Assembly (NCBI GenBank): GCA_029948255.1
Contig: JALIZF010001635.1
Coordinates: forward strand, 310,001 to 374,000
Direction of reading: 5' to 3'
Source: Telmatactis stephensoni
Lineage: Eukaryota > Cnidaria > Anthozoa > Actiniaria > Isophelliidae
Length of the DNA: 64,000 nt
Shown: positions 38,100-51,200 of the stretch, piece by piece
How the letters are laid out: each line of letters starts with the position of its first letter
Position numbering within the stretch: position 1 is the stretch's first letter
Notes under the pieces: generated by a model
Databases searched by the model: none
What the model was told of the DNA's origin: nothing
Seen by the model: the letters and a program-made list of their open reading frames with translations, nothing else
Made by a program: the position numbers and the translations under genes

Positions 38100-39421
38100 A
38101 GATATTTTCCAAAACGTGCGGTCGGAAGGTGCTTTCGCGCTGCTTCGAGGGCACGTACTATCAACCAATTTTACCTTTTTGTGGTTACTGGATTGGTTAC
38201 CAAGCCATAACCACTATGTCATCATCGGTGTAAGTAAGTCCGTGACTTCCCGAAGTTCCGATGCCAATCGAAAACATAACGAGTACTCGGAGTTAGCCCG
38301 AGAATTACCCGAGTTCTTTTTTTTATTTTTCGATTTTCACGATTAAAATAATCTTTTAAAGAAATATCTGCATTTTACAGTCAAAATGCAAATACACTCC
38401 TAGACAATGAAACAGTTCTGTTTTATTCCTTTTATTTATTCATTTTCTTTCTTTCTTTCTATTTATTTGTTGGTTGGTTTAACTGTTTTAGATTTATGTA
38501 CAAGCAAAGTAACGATTTTTAGGCACGATCTCAGCTCGGTAAATGTTTTTCCGTAATACAATGACCCTCGACTTACCTCGTGCTCTACACAGGTCTACTG
38601 TGTCAAGTTTATAATCGTAAATTAGCTTATGTAGTATTATTATACATCATATGTTCAGCCATAAAAGTCTTCTATGAGGACAGTGCATGACACGGTATTA
38701 GTTAAAAGAAAATTATTTTTGAATTTAATTAGTCATTTAACAAAGAGCCAATGAGTCCAGATGTGACTACAAATACTGTTCTGTTTGTTCAGTAACCTCA
38801 AAACTTTTAGGAATAGAAAGTTGTGGTTTGCCTAGTTTGTCATTTTCTTCTTTGTAATATATAATTTGGAGGACTTTTTGGAGCACTTTTATCATTCTCG
38901 TAGACTCCATATTGACAGAAAAATTATACTTTTTTTCTCGAAAGCATTCTTTCTTTCTTTTCTATTTATTTTTGTTAGTTATAGTTTGTTTATTTGTTTA
39001 ATTGCTTTGCTTGTTTATTTATCATTTGACCAGTAACCACATGTCCTCTTAGAGGGCTTTTATTTCCTGTAGCAAACGCATTTTTACAACAATTTATTGC
39101 ATCATAATACTAGGCTATTGCTCAAAGAGAGAAAATGAGCTCAATATTAGTTAGCTAGCACTGCCCAGCTTCAAGAAATTAATTATTTTTGACGCGATTG
39201 TGATTTTTGAATCTTTCGAATCAAAGATTGGAACAATTTACCTAACTACTTGTTGGAGCAAAGCAATAGCTGCTCTAGAGAAGTACATTATTAATTAATT
39301 CACTTAATTTATTCATTTTGATTTATTTGATATCAATTAGTTTCTTTTTCTTTTTAACATGACCTTGATGGCACCACCTTTGCTGATTATGTTATATAAA
39401 TAAATAAATTGTGATTCTAAA

Positions 39422-39578
39422 CAGTGGCGGATCCAGGATTTTTCCAAGGGGGGTTCCGTTTCTTAAACCCAGCTATGTATAATACTCTATTCTTTGGTCG
39501 ATGTTTGACAAAAAAATGGCTAAAACCTTCAAGGTGGGTTCCGTGGACCTTTTCGAGCCCCCCCTTGATCCGCCACTG
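39422..39578. mobile_element. hAT-like MITE, CAGTGGCGGATC ends
   Basis: CAGTGGCGGATCCAGG and CCTTGATCCGCCACTG are the two ends, a terminus type common in hAT elements. CTAAA is present on both sides; a full 8-bp duplication is not evident. Confidence 0.65.
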
Positions 39579-39884
39579 CTAAAGGCATTCTAAGCCAATA
39601 ATGCGATCCAAAATTGTGTAGGGAGCTGTAAGTGGAACTTTACGACAATCCCACCAATAATGTTGTATTTTATTTTGAAATCAAGAGTAGTCATCAATGC
39701 TTTCTCGAATAATTAAAGAAAATATTCCACGGGGTCGATGTTATTATTTCAAGAGTCAGAAAGGCACAAAGGAGAAAAACAACGAAAACGAACACCCAAT
39801 ATTCCCCATTTTGCAATATTCCTGCCGACTTTTTCGATAATAAGATTATCTCAACTAGGCTTATTCAACAGTTGGGAGGGAGTT

Positions 39885-40262
39885 TTCACTGATGATGATG
39901 ATGAACTTTATTTAATCACGCTAAACATTTCAACGCTACATACGTATGTATGTGCGCTGGTTTCCAAATGTGGCGTAGTATAAAAATATATAATAATAAT
40001 TAGTTATATGTACATCAATCGTTTTGATATTAGTTGATATAAAAAACACTGTATAATAATAATAAAAGCAAACATATATATTTGAAAAGTATAAAACAGC
40101 ACAACCCCAGATCACGAGCAAAAGGAGGTTATACTTCTCTTAAACAGCCTAAGAGAGCTTGCTTGTTTAGCCTCTTTTGGTAGGCTGTTCCACAGGGCAG
40201 CGCCGCTATATCCAAAACTTCTTTTCAAAAAGTTTCGTTTAGGCCCTGGAAGTGCTAGATCA
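39885..40262 (-). mobile_element. LINE 3' end fragment (CR1/L2-like)
   Basis: Reading leftward, the last reverse-transcriptase residues are visible (DLALPGPKRNFLKRSFGYSG, LWNSLPKEAKQASSLRLFK). A non-coding tail follows, ending AATAAAGTTCATCATCATCATC. 5'-truncated and non-functional. Confidence 0.7.
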
Positions 40263-40705
40263 GTCCTCTCGTGACGCCACGTGAAATCGAAAGATAAGAC
40301 AAGATACTGAGTTTCGGGATAGGATTGGGATGTTAGTTTCGGGAATTTGGGGTATCAATAAAATTGGGGTTGAATCTATACCACTGGGCGTGAATGTCGG
40401 GCAGCGATGGGGCTGGTAGTCCAGGACTCGCTTTCCTCCCATAACTCTATTGTTTGTAGGTCTTTGTGAAGCATTGTTGCACATCAAATTAAATAGATTA
40501 CCATGACCACCTGATGCGCAAACAATGTCTTTTGGAGGTGGCACAATAAAATCAGTGAAGTGCATGAATTGTTTCAGGGAAATGAAAACCACTCTATTCC
40601 TGGGTTTCATATGACGTCATTCTCAAACTTGCTGGAATTTTCATCACCTGAAAGAATTGAGTTTTCAATAGAATATTCTCTGGTTGAGAGCACATGGTGA
40701 AGCAG

Positions 40706-40862
40706 TTAGAGTGATTTTCATCGGACTGTGAAACAATTACTAATAGTCAGTGTTTAATAGTGTCTAATAGTTGTATTGCAACAAAAGAAAACAATGGGTG
40801 CAGAGTCTATTAGTGTCTATTAGCTTAGTAACTATTTCACAGTCCGGTGAAAATCACTCTAA
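40706..40862. mobile_element. Hairpin MITE 57 bp upstream of methyltransferase ATG
   Basis: TTAGAGTGATTTTCATCGGAC and its inverse form the ends. The inner AATAGTGTCTAATAG/CTATTAGTGTCTATTAG blocks also pair. Confidence 0.75.
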
Positions 40863-40918
40863 TGAGATTCATCAGCCGTTAAACCCAGCAATATCTATTC
40901 AGCTTGTCTCTTTTTAAC

Positions 40919-43900
40919 ATGTCGCAAGTCGATCGTATTCACGTCGCCGAAAAGGTATTCAAACCTGACCATTATCATAAAGTACGACCAGGTCATAAGT
41001 TGCAAACAGCTCAACTATTCCTAGAAAAACTAGGTTTTCCTAAAGTCTCTTCAAAAGAAAAGAATGATGAGCAACCGATAACACTCGTAGAATTGGGTGC
41101 CGGAACTGGCAAGTTTACAAAAGGTCTTTCCCAAGCTACGAAAGGCACAAGAATTCAACGATTTATTGCTAGTGAACCCGTTGAAAAAATGGGTAAAGTC
41201 CTCCAAGAAAACAACCCTGGAGTAGAATTCAAGAGTTTCCGAGCAGAGAACATTCGTAAGTAAGACTTGGTTGTCACTAGTGACAACAAGCTAAGCGCCA
41301 GCATTATAAGTTTTTGTTTTTTCTCACACCTGAGTGGTAAATGCGCTACTGAGTCTGCGTATGTTGCTTGCGCTTATGCTTATGTTGATAGTATGAACCG
41401 ACCCTAAGGCCTAGCTAGTTCACGGTTTCATCAGTGATTGAATGCATGTTGCTTATTTCGTTAGTTCGAACAAGACTTAAGTGTTAGTGCAGTTGAACAC
41501 ACTCCAGTGATTCTCATTATTTATCACAGAAGGGCACTAAATATCCTTGAGAGGCAGTCACTTAGCTGGTTTTGCAGCAAGAGTGTGTCTGAGACCGTCC
41601 ATTATCAACGGTCGACTGTTTTTGTGCTCAATCAGCAGGTCACGAAAGGCACAAAAGAACTCTATGAATTACTCACTTGTCCAGCATCTCACTTGTCCTT
41701 GTTTTTGCATTTGAGTGATTGCATTTAATCCGTGAAATTGTACTAGCTAAATAATGCAAAATAACACTAATAAACAATGGAAAACAAAGGATTATATATT
41801 TTTTAGTACAAAGTAGATTTTGATCACTCTATTGCTATTCGTAGGAGCAAATTTTCATTAGAGACCTCTAGATTTGAGTACGAGTACGACTACGACTACG
41901 AGATTTTGTACTTGCCGTTAGTACGCATGCGTCAGACCGTGACACTGTCACGCCCGCTTGCAAAACTCGTAGCCATCGCTTGGAGGACGACGAGTTTTGT
42001 GGCAAAAGTCTTACTCCAGACTACGAGTTTTTTCGTGAGGGATTTCATCGAAGATTTTGGTCTTTTATATCAAAAACATTCAATATCATTATTGCCCCCG
42101 CAGGGTTTTGGCCCAGAGGCCAAAACCCGAGGAGGCATATTACCAGTCCCCGCACGTATAAAGGAGAGTGGTTTGATATTTTGTTTGTATTGGTAGAAAA
42201 AATCTCGATTTATCAGCTAGGCGCGCAACTGGATATTGGGATAGCAAAACCATGTCTCATAATTTTTATGTCTCATTGAAGTAAAATATATAACAAGACA
42301 TTAATGAATACCATACATGAAGGATTACACTAAGAAACTCGAAGATGGCAAAGGCTTTCGGGAATAATTGTCCTTTTCGCTTCGCACGGAAAAGAGTCAA
42401 GGTAAGCATTTTCAGTTAAATAGAATCAATCTCAGTTTTTTGTAAAGTTTTAGTTACCAGAAACCACTAGCAGACTATAACGAACATTTTGTGAACGTTA
42501 TTTTCTTATTATTTAGTGATTTCTTATTACATAGCTTGATTTGTTAGACAAATCATCAACCTAAGGGGATCGACAGACTCGATCCACCAAAGCTTCAGCA
42601 AACCACAGAGTGTCTAAAACAGATCAAAAACCTGGTTTCATTTATGTTGATCTTAGTCCCACATTTAATAGTCTCTTTGTGCTTACTGCAACCTCTGACA
42701 TTACATGTCATAACATAAGCAAGCTGAACAGCTCGATACCAGTAAAAAGTTATGACCAAAGTTGATTCACATGTCTATTAACTTTTATAACATTTCTTTT
42801 ATTTGTAGACAAAAAAAGTTCATCGCAGATATTCAAGCGGGGGCAGATTTAGTGAGAACTATTACTTGTCTTTTAATATTTATTAAGGGCAAGCAGGTAT
42901 TTCAGATATTACATTTTATTGGAGAAAATGAAGAAACAAAGTGATGTAGTGAAATTTTGTAGTGTTGTTTTTGAATCTAAAGCTTGAAAATTTGCTCGAG
43001 CACGACTACAGCAGCAAGGTAATACGCGCGCTCAAAACTCGTCACTCGTAGCCGTCGTACTCGTACATGTCGTATAGTGTAATATTCAAAGCCATTTGAA
43101 TTGGTAATATGGTCCCTGGGGATTGCATATAAAGGAGAACAATTCTTGTAATTAATGCAGTTCATTCGAGTTGCGACGAAGAACGGTTGGCTTAATGTTT
43201 GGTCCTCGGAACCCGACTTACTCGCTGGAAGATAGCGGATTTTGAGCAAGATTTCATCGCTTAACAGCTAAAGAAATGGTCCAAGTGATCTCAAGGCCGG
43301 TTGTATTCCAAGAAAACCATTGAATAGGTCGTGGAGGTTCTGGAAGACGTGAGCTAACTGTTGGTGCCGAGTTGAGAGGAGTTGGCCTGGTCCATTGGAA
43401 TTTCACGTGGCTTTGAATGCCGGTTTCACGGGAAGCCTTGGTCTAAGGTTTGTTTTCCTTGCATATGGAGTAGCCATTTTGACGATATTTTGTGGTTCGT
43501 TTGCCACGTGGCTTTAGGCGTCGCAAAAATTTCCACGTGGATGCGAACTAGGTCCATGAGTGCCTGTGCGGCTGAGAACTACAGAGAATTTTGAGCGCGT
43601 TATGCCTGTAGTATGAGAGTAAGATTTTGTAAAATGTGCCCATATAAAATTTTCGTACCAATTGTGCCTGAGAGCCGGGCTGAAAAGTTGTATCAATTGT
43701 GCCTGTATCAGCGAAATTTTTGTCCTATTGCGCTTGTGTGGCTGAAGTTTTTGCAAAACTTATGCCTGTAAGGCTGAAAAGTTATATAAATTGTGCCTGT
43801 GAGGCTGAAAAGTTATATCAATTGGTGCCTGTGAGGCTGAAAAGTTATATCAATTGTGCCTGTGAGGCTGAAAAGTTATTTGAATTGTGCCTGTGTGGCT

Positions 43901-46209
43901 GAAAAGTTATATGAACTGTGCCTGTGTAGCTGAAAAGTTATATGAACTGAGCCTGTGTGGCTGAAAAGTTATATGAACTGAGCCTGTGTGGCTGAAAAGT
44001 TATATGAACTGAGCATGTGTGGCTGAAAAGGTATATAAATTGTGCCTGTGTGGCTAAAAAGTGATATCAATTGGTGCCTGTGAGGCTGAAAAGTTATATC
44101 AATTGTGCCTGTGTGGCTGAAAAGTTATATGAACTGTGCCTGTGTGGCTGAAAAGTCATATGAACTGTGCCTGTGTGGCTGAAACAGAAAGTTATATGAA
44201 CTGTGCCTGTGTGGCTGAAAAGTTATATGAATTGTGCCTGTGTGGCTGAAAAGTTATCATACCAATTGTGCCTGTGTGGCTGAAAAGTTATATGAATTGT
44301 GCCTGTGAGGCTGAAAAGTTATACCAATTGTGCCTGTGTGACTGAAAAGTTTTAGTATCAATTGTGCCTGTGTGGCTGAAAAGTCAAATCTAAAGGTTTC
44401 TATTATCCACCGTTATTTTCAGGCCTAGTAAATCGAGATATATCAGCCACAAACCGCTAAAACTGTACAAAAACAAAGCTCTCAAAGTGCATGTGCTGAT
44501 GGTCGTCATAGAAAATATTTTGATTGACGTCCATGACAGCTCAGTTTTCGACGAGAGAAAAATCGTAAGAGGGCGCGTGTGATTGCGAACCGCATGTAAT
44601 ATGTGCATATTTTTTTATTTGGTGGAGCGAGAATAGCCTCATTTTCATGCGGTATACAAACGAGGTTATTTTCACTTCATCATTCATATGAATGATGAAG
44701 TCACCAATGTAAAGGAACAATGGACCCATTTTCTTTGGATGTATGCGGCTATGTCTAATATAACCAGATATATGACTTTGACAACGCACTTTTGTTTCGG
44801 TTACGGTTAAGGCTTCCGCGTTCATACTAAAAGGGGGTATTTTTGGCAAAATGTTGCATCTCTTTAGAAGTTAAAACGTGCCCAAATTGCCTTGATAGGT
44901 TCTTGAACCTTACCGGGGGAGACTCCAATGTAAAAGGATTGGGTATGCTCGTCGGAAATTTTCAAAAATACCCCTAAAACATACCGGAAGTCTTTTAAGA
45001 AGGAAGAGGCTGCTCTATTGTCCTTTGTATACTGATCTGAGGGAAGAATTTCTAAAATCTGTTGAACTAAATAACTTTTATTGTCATCTATCTAACGATC
45101 GCTTGTTCCTGTTACTCTTGAATCCTCCTAAGGCTTTGAAAGTAGCAGTAGCAAAGTACGTTTTTAAATGTTTCTCAGAAAGAAATCTTGAACTGAAAAG
45201 ATAGTTCTTGCCGCAGGCCCACATGTAACTGATTCAACGCGCGCGCCAAGGCATGATTTAGTGCATCTTTATGTCATATTTATTTAAAGCCGTACTTGAA
45301 TTTCTCAAGTTAACTCTGGACACACTTGAAAAATGTTGATATATATACTAGTTATATAAGACACCAAATAAAAACTTCTGTCTGTCTGTCTGTCACACTT
45401 TCAAACCTTGCCATCTTTTATAAATTCACCTAGCTCCCGGCTCTAAATTCTTCCAGAAGAGAACCTACCACTTATTCAAGCTAAATGATGTCCGGGGAAG
45501 GCATTTGTGTCAGAAAATGTTTGGGTATATGTGCGGCACCGTGGCTCACGTCGGAGACCGGAATACCCCCCCCCCCCCACCCCCCTCCCCACGACCACCC
45601 ATCCGATCGCTCTTGGAATAGCAAATTGCTAAAAATAGTTTATAACTGATATCTGCCTCTTCTGTTTTCTTTCCTAACGGAGTATATTTGTTGTTTCTTT
45701 CAGCCTTACCAGACTCCAGTGTTCATGCAGTCGTGTCCTCTAATGCCATACACTACTTTGCAACAACCGAGGCGTTCTCTGAAATCTGCCGTGTTTTGGT
45801 CCCCGGGGGAGTCATTGGAGTCTTGTACAAGGAACCAAATATCCACACTGAGCCTTGGATCATGAAGATTCTTAAGGAGTCCGCTAAGTTTTATCAGAAA
45901 GCTGGTATCAACTACGATATTGAAGAAAAAGGTCATGAGTCTGTTGGGTGGGGCCTTGCCATCAAAGAATCAGGTCTTTTTCACGAGTTGGAGAAAGCAA
46001 CATTCGATCAGGATTTTGAGCCGATGAATGAGGAAGATGTTCTCGAGTACATAATGTCTTTTGGGTCTTTTTGCACGTGTAGTAAGGCTCAGAGAGAGGA
46101 ACTGAGGGAGAGATACCGAAAAATCATATATGATAATAATAGTGGCGCTGGGAGAAAGATGACGGTGATGCCGTTTAAATCTTTCATGTACTGGGCCAAA
46201 AAGAAGTAA
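40919..46209 (+). CDS. Class I SAM-dependent methyltransferase, two exons
   Basis: Exons 40919-41255 and 45704-46209 join in phase (CATTC|GT, TTTCAG|CC) to give 280 aa. Residues 57-66 (LVELGAGTGKF region) are motif I, the glycine-rich S-adenosylmethionine loop. Residues about 116-131 (DSSVHAVVSSNAIHYF) fit motif IV, and CRVLVPGGVIGVLY fits the post-IV strand typical of Methyltransf_11 proteins. There is no signal peptide or TM, so a soluble, probably cytosolic enzyme. The substrate cannot be told from sequence. The start is the ATG at 40919, preceded by AAC; the frame is open slightly upstream but without another ATG. The single 4.4-kb intron holds dispersed repeats and a 31-bp minisatellite. 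Confidence 0.88.
43082..43195 (+). repeat. Dispersed repeat, copy 2
   Basis: Second copy of the repeat at 8420-8530, here in the methyltransferase intron. Differs by small indels between the conserved blocks. Confidence 0.7.
43690..44390 (+). repeat. 31-bp minisatellite in methyltransferase intron
   Basis: More than 20 copies of TGTGCCTGTGTGGCTGAAAA followed by GTTATATGAAC, with GTGAGG variants on the left side and indels of 1-6 bp. Ends about 1.3 kb before the exon 2 acceptor. No spacer-repeat structure. Confidence 0.92.
44910..45015. repeat. Relative of the ACCCCTAAAAGGTACC hAT-like element
   Basis: GGGGGAGACTCCAATGT, GGGTATGCTCGTCGGAAATT and ACCCCTAAAACATACC match the left end of 55844-56250. 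Confidence 0.6.
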
Positions 46210-46813
46210 CTTTGTATATTCTTATAAAATGGTAACTTAGTGTATTCTTACGTCGTTCTAGCTAAATCTTATGCACTACGGGGCATCTTTTATCAACTAT
46301 AATTGCAGGGTCTGATGCATTTTACTCTAGTTAAAGGAGCACTTGGATCAAAACAATGAAAATTGAAAATGACTTGAAATTCAGTGAAACCTATGTATAC
46401 GGCACCAATAATCACCATGAAAAAACATTTTCTTCACATCCAAAAGAGACGGATAAAATTGGCAAGGTTTTTAGCTTAAATTGTGAGTAAATGACATCAT
46501 CATGACATGATGGTGATAATGGGGGTACCCCAATATCAGTTAACCACTAATTTTTTTTGCCAATTCTCAGTTAACTACTAATTGCAGTTAATCATTAATT
46601 ATAACTTACTGAAGTTAACTTTCATTTCTTAAAGCGAAAAAAATTAAATAATTACTAGAATTTATCTTAACTTCAGCAGGTCAAGTCATTTAAGGGTGCC
46701 GAACCTTGGTCAAATCAATAAATATATAACACAAAATCACGTTAACTGCACTGACCTATAGGTCCGGCCGCGCAATGGTGCTCAAAAATCAGTTAACTGC
46801 TAAATTTTCATTT
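46210..46813. other. Spacer between methyltransferase and transposon
   Basis: Downstream region of the methyltransferase, with several degenerate GTTAACTACTAATT units from about 46540, one abutting the transposon end. No gene. Confidence 0.5.
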
Positions 46814-47787
46814 TCAGAACATCCCGGGCAGATCCAAAAGATCGGGGTCGCCCGATTTACTCTGTTCTTTGACCACTAGTAGACTATCCGATAGGGTGAA
46901 GAACCGTGCCATTAAAAGTTTCTTAGGCCTTTTATCTTCCGAGATTGACCACCCCCCTCTGTTTTGGACTCCTGAAGGACTTTGAGACCACTAAATTTTA
47001 CGGTCACATTGGGGACCTCAGCAACGAATAATGCCTTGTCATGAGCAACTTTCACATTTTGTGAGGGAAATTTAGTCTGTAAATGAGCTATTCTGAGGAG
47101 ATGAGTCAATTTTGAAAAGTTGCAAAAATTTGAGCGGCTTTGGAAATTTGCATACGAAACTTATCTACCTGCAGATCGTAAAATTTGTCATTTTTAAAGA
47201 CCATTTTCTCAAAAGTGCGGCAGTTATTTTCCAAATAAATGACAGATTATTAAAGCAGTATACTTGATTATAACGAAACCGTAGAGTTAAAATTGGGATC
47301 TATAATACTTCGGGCGTGATTTCCTTCCAAATTTGACAAACATCACTGTTGCGAAGGCGTTGTCGCGTCTAATATTCACTTCCGGTCAACCCATAAATTC
47401 TTCTTTCCGCAGCACTAAATGCCGTCAATTCTCCCACAATACTTTTTGAAACCTGAATTAAGTTCAAACTTAATTGTTTGAAACAATAAAATATTTATTT
47501 GACTTAATATTTATTCCATCACACAAAATATACCTTCGGATTTATGCTCTGAGAAATAGTTCATCCCGGCGTTGTGGATTTCCACACAATTAATAATAGT
47601 ATGTAAATCGTCACGTTTACCTTGAATAGCAGAGAAAGACACAAGTAGAAAGAGATTAAAAGCTATTAAATTTGTGATATAATGCTTCAGTGAAATATTC
47701 GATCTTCAAGTGTATTTTCTACTTTTGTCGAAACTAATTTGCATAAGAAACTGTCACGCAACGAGGTCAACTAATTCGAATCCCGCA
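46814..47787 (+). repeat. Left inverted arm of the large transposon
   Basis: A 974-nt arm matching 53329-54302 in reverse complement. Differences seen by eye are few, for example GGGAAATTTAGTCTGTAAAT against GGGATATTTAGTCTATAAAT. Homology stops at TCCCGCA. No gene is seen inside it. Confidence 0.9.
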
Positions 47788-48269
47788 AGCGCATTTTTTA
47801 GTTGAATTATTACTTTGCAAACTAAAATTAAATTTTTTCATACAATAAACTAAACCAGAAGCCCGGGATTGCGAGGAATAAACATCGAATGCAAAGGAAA
47901 AATAAGTATTCATTAATGTTCCTTTCATCAGTTTCATCCCACTGACATTTCATGCATTTTTGGTTTTTCGTTTTTTTGTTTTGTTTTGTTTTGTTTTGCT
48001 TTGTTTTTTTTTTCCGCAGGGTTCGAGAAAAAATAGAATACAATTTATATCAATTTCGATACAGAAAAGGCTAGACAAATAGGGAACTCACACAGGTTCC
48101 GGTTTACAGATAAGAAAGTAGTTACAGTTTATTTGAATTTATATTGAGATTGACCTTTTTAAATCTTGTCCAAACACTAGTCTTGAATGCTCGGCAGTTT
48201 TTCAAGTACGTAACGAAGGTCGAGCTTGATCATGAAGTCAAATCCCTTTTAATTTGCATCTGATGTCCC

Positions 48270-51200
48270 TTAGACAATTTCCGCTTGCATACAGGGACAA
48301 CCTTGTATATATTCTTCAATTGGTTCAATGTAAGTTTTTTTTCTCTTTTCACTTCCTGCTTCAATTTCAATGGTCAGACTTTCACAAATACTTCTAAGGT
48401 CTGCAATTCGAAGGTTGTTCAGTTTTCCATCTTTCAATAGCTGGCAAATATTCCTTTCTCCAACTAAAACTGGATGATCAGGGCCCTCCATGTCTTGAAC
48501 AACAACGTCGCGAAGAGCGTAAAAGGATTCCTCGGCTTGCACTGCCTCGATGTCTTCCTCTGTTAGTTCTTCTTCAGTCGCACATTCATCTGACTCCACT
48601 TGTTGTTTCCGTTGCTTCGCCGATAAACGCGAGAAGAAACTTTTAATTTGATCGGCAGTTCTCCACTCTTCTGGCTTAAACATTGCCTTCCCATGTTCAT
48701 CTTTCGCTCTTTTCATTTCTCTTGATAACTGGGCAGGATCTGCCTTTTGCCCAGTCACAGCACCAACGTCAAATTGTTCCACAAGAAATTTTCTGGCCTT
48801 TTCTCCCATTCTGGTCCACGTTCTGCTTGTCTTTAACGCCCATCCGATCTTTGGTTCGTTATCAGAGGGTGTCGTATCTGAATGTTGTTCTTCTAAATTG
48901 GACTCTTCGACGACGTTTGGGGTTGTGGTGGTATATTTAACACCAGTAACTTTCTCGGCCCATGTTTTCCTTATTGAATCATACATGGATTCTCTCTCAG
49001 TTTTGCGCACATGTTTATCGGTATCCATATGAGCCTCTGCCTCAGCCTTTGTCTTGAAAGTGAGGACGCACTCAGTCTCGCTACAAGAGTAGATGTCGTG
49101 CTTTGACGTTTGGTCTTGGGCTTTACCTGCAATAACACCAAGATCTTGCTTTCGGGGATCAAAGTCCTGTATTAACTCCAAGCCTGTTTCCTGTTGTGGT
49201 TCGATCTGAAGTTCCGTATACTTAATAAGGCGTCCGGGTCCGATTTGAAAGCTTCGCCATGCTCTGATACCATCTTCTTCAAAGGAAAAGTTATTTAAGA
49301 GGCTAATGCCTGGTATTTTGTTGTCTTTTCCATTATCTCTCAAGGGATTTACTTTGGCGACGGCAGTCCGACATCCTTTAGTACCACCATGGGATTCAAG
49401 GGCTTCTTTCATATCTTCTGCTGTCTTGATGTCGTGCTTTTCGTTGACATATCTTCTCATGTGACCTTTCATTGGAGCTATTTTTCGATCGCAAATGTCT
49501 TTTCCGGCTTGGGGGTCAGAAAAGTCATATCTCAGTGGAAGGATACCAGTTCTCTTGGCAATGTAAGGCAAGCTGAGTAGAAGAGCACCATTATGATAAC
49601 AGCCTGCATTGTCTGAACGAATGTAGGCTTTTTTGATTGTAGGATAATCTTGTCGGACGACATGCAAAAGGTTTTCGACGATTGATACAACAGCAAAAGC
49701 ATCTTGGCCACACGAGTCAAACAAGTGCACATAACATTCCACTTGAAACACTCCGTCCTTCTTAGTTATCACGGCAGAAACATGCCAACTTTTCCCCCTT
49801 TTTCCATAGAAATCACTCATACGCTCTCGGTAATGTTGAGGAAGGTACTTCATGGCCCAATCCATCACTATGAGACATGCGTCGTCTTTGAGATCATTGA
49901 GCGCCTGATGTTTAGCCTCATCTTGGTTTATCAGGCGTAGTAGGTGTGATTTCCAAGCACTGATGGCGCGAATATATTCAGCAACTTCAAACTTTATAAT
50001 CTCCCGCTGCTCTTCTGTAATATTTACGAGTTCAGCTTTTAGAGAGATTTCTTGAAGGACTCTTCTTAAAGACTCACAGCTTTCACACAGAACATCATGC
50101 TTGTGCTGGCATTCACGCTTGAAAGCCTTATCTTTAGGATCACTAAGAGCGTAGACTATGCAATGGTCTTTGCAGTGTTCGTTGATGCCAATGTGCGCCT
50201 TAAAACCAGCTTTTAGATACCTTTTCCCTTCTCTCAGTTTGTTTTGTGCATCTTTTCCCCATTGTTCACCGGCGCCATTATCTACCAACGAGTCTATGAT
50301 TTTCATCATGTTATCAAATGCCTCTGTTCCTTCTGCAGTTAGATTATCTAGTCCTTGTAGGGATGTCTGCATAGATGCGGAGCAAACCTCGAGCATTCTC
50401 CACAGCGATCGATCACTTGCAGGCTGAAATTCTTGCTGCTTGCAGTGGTCTTTATACTGTGCAATAATTCTTGATGGTATCAGTGTCCTAATAACTGCCG
50501 GGATAATGATCTTTTCGCCAGAATCAAGCTTCATGGTTTTAGTTCCAAAGGCTACATCCTGAGTGAATTCAGGGCGGGAGAGAAACTCTATAAAGTGGTC
50601 TACCTTTGCTTGAGGAATTCTTTGATGAAATTGAGGATGGGCGGGCACTGGCTGACCTTTTCCTGCCTGGGTAGCATGTAAACGGGCTTGATCAATACGC
50701 CATTTGGAGAGACCAGGTATCATTTGCTGCAGCTCAGATCTACTGAAATCATTTGCAAAGAGGGACAATATCTGTCGTTTTGTTTGCCAAGATTCTGCTT
50801 GTATGTACGATTTGACGAGAGCATCCACTAGATTTTCATTACCATCAAAATGAGGCCTAATAGAACCACCTGCCTCCAATCCAGGTACTAGTAGACCTCC
50901 TTGTTTTATGGATTCCCATAAATGTTCCTCTTGACCAGGGCTGATAACAGAAAATGCACTTGTTACAATTTCCTTTGCTTTTCGCGAGTAATACTTCTGT
51001 TGCGTAACTGATATGTCATCCCACGAAGTGTTGAGCGTTGACAGTACTGGGCTGATACGACCATCACTTAATTTGTGGATCGCTTCGTTTAGTGTCGTTC
51101 TCTTTTGTTGCTGGAGCTCAATTTCATCAACCCAGATACTTACTTCCTGTTCAGGAAGACTGCTACTCTGTGATGACTGTGAAGAGGTTGTTACTGTCTG

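Larger units (their letters stand above)
37337..40918. other. Spacer between right receptor and methyltransferase
   Basis: Contains a 40-bp palindrome (37566-37605, ATCAAGAGAGCATAAA), the foldback at 37957-38099, a hAT-like MITE, a LINE 3' end and a hairpin next to the methyltransferase start. The 38400-39400 stretch is AT-rich with TTTATTTA/TTTCTTTC runs. No gene seen. Confidence 0.55.

Noticed and set aside
40260..40610. 116-aa minus-strand reading frame
   Set aside because: No splice or homology support; it adjoins the LINE fragment but reads a different frame.
43690..44390. CRISPR-like array
   Set aside because: Direct head-to-tail repeats with no unique spacers, in an animal intron.
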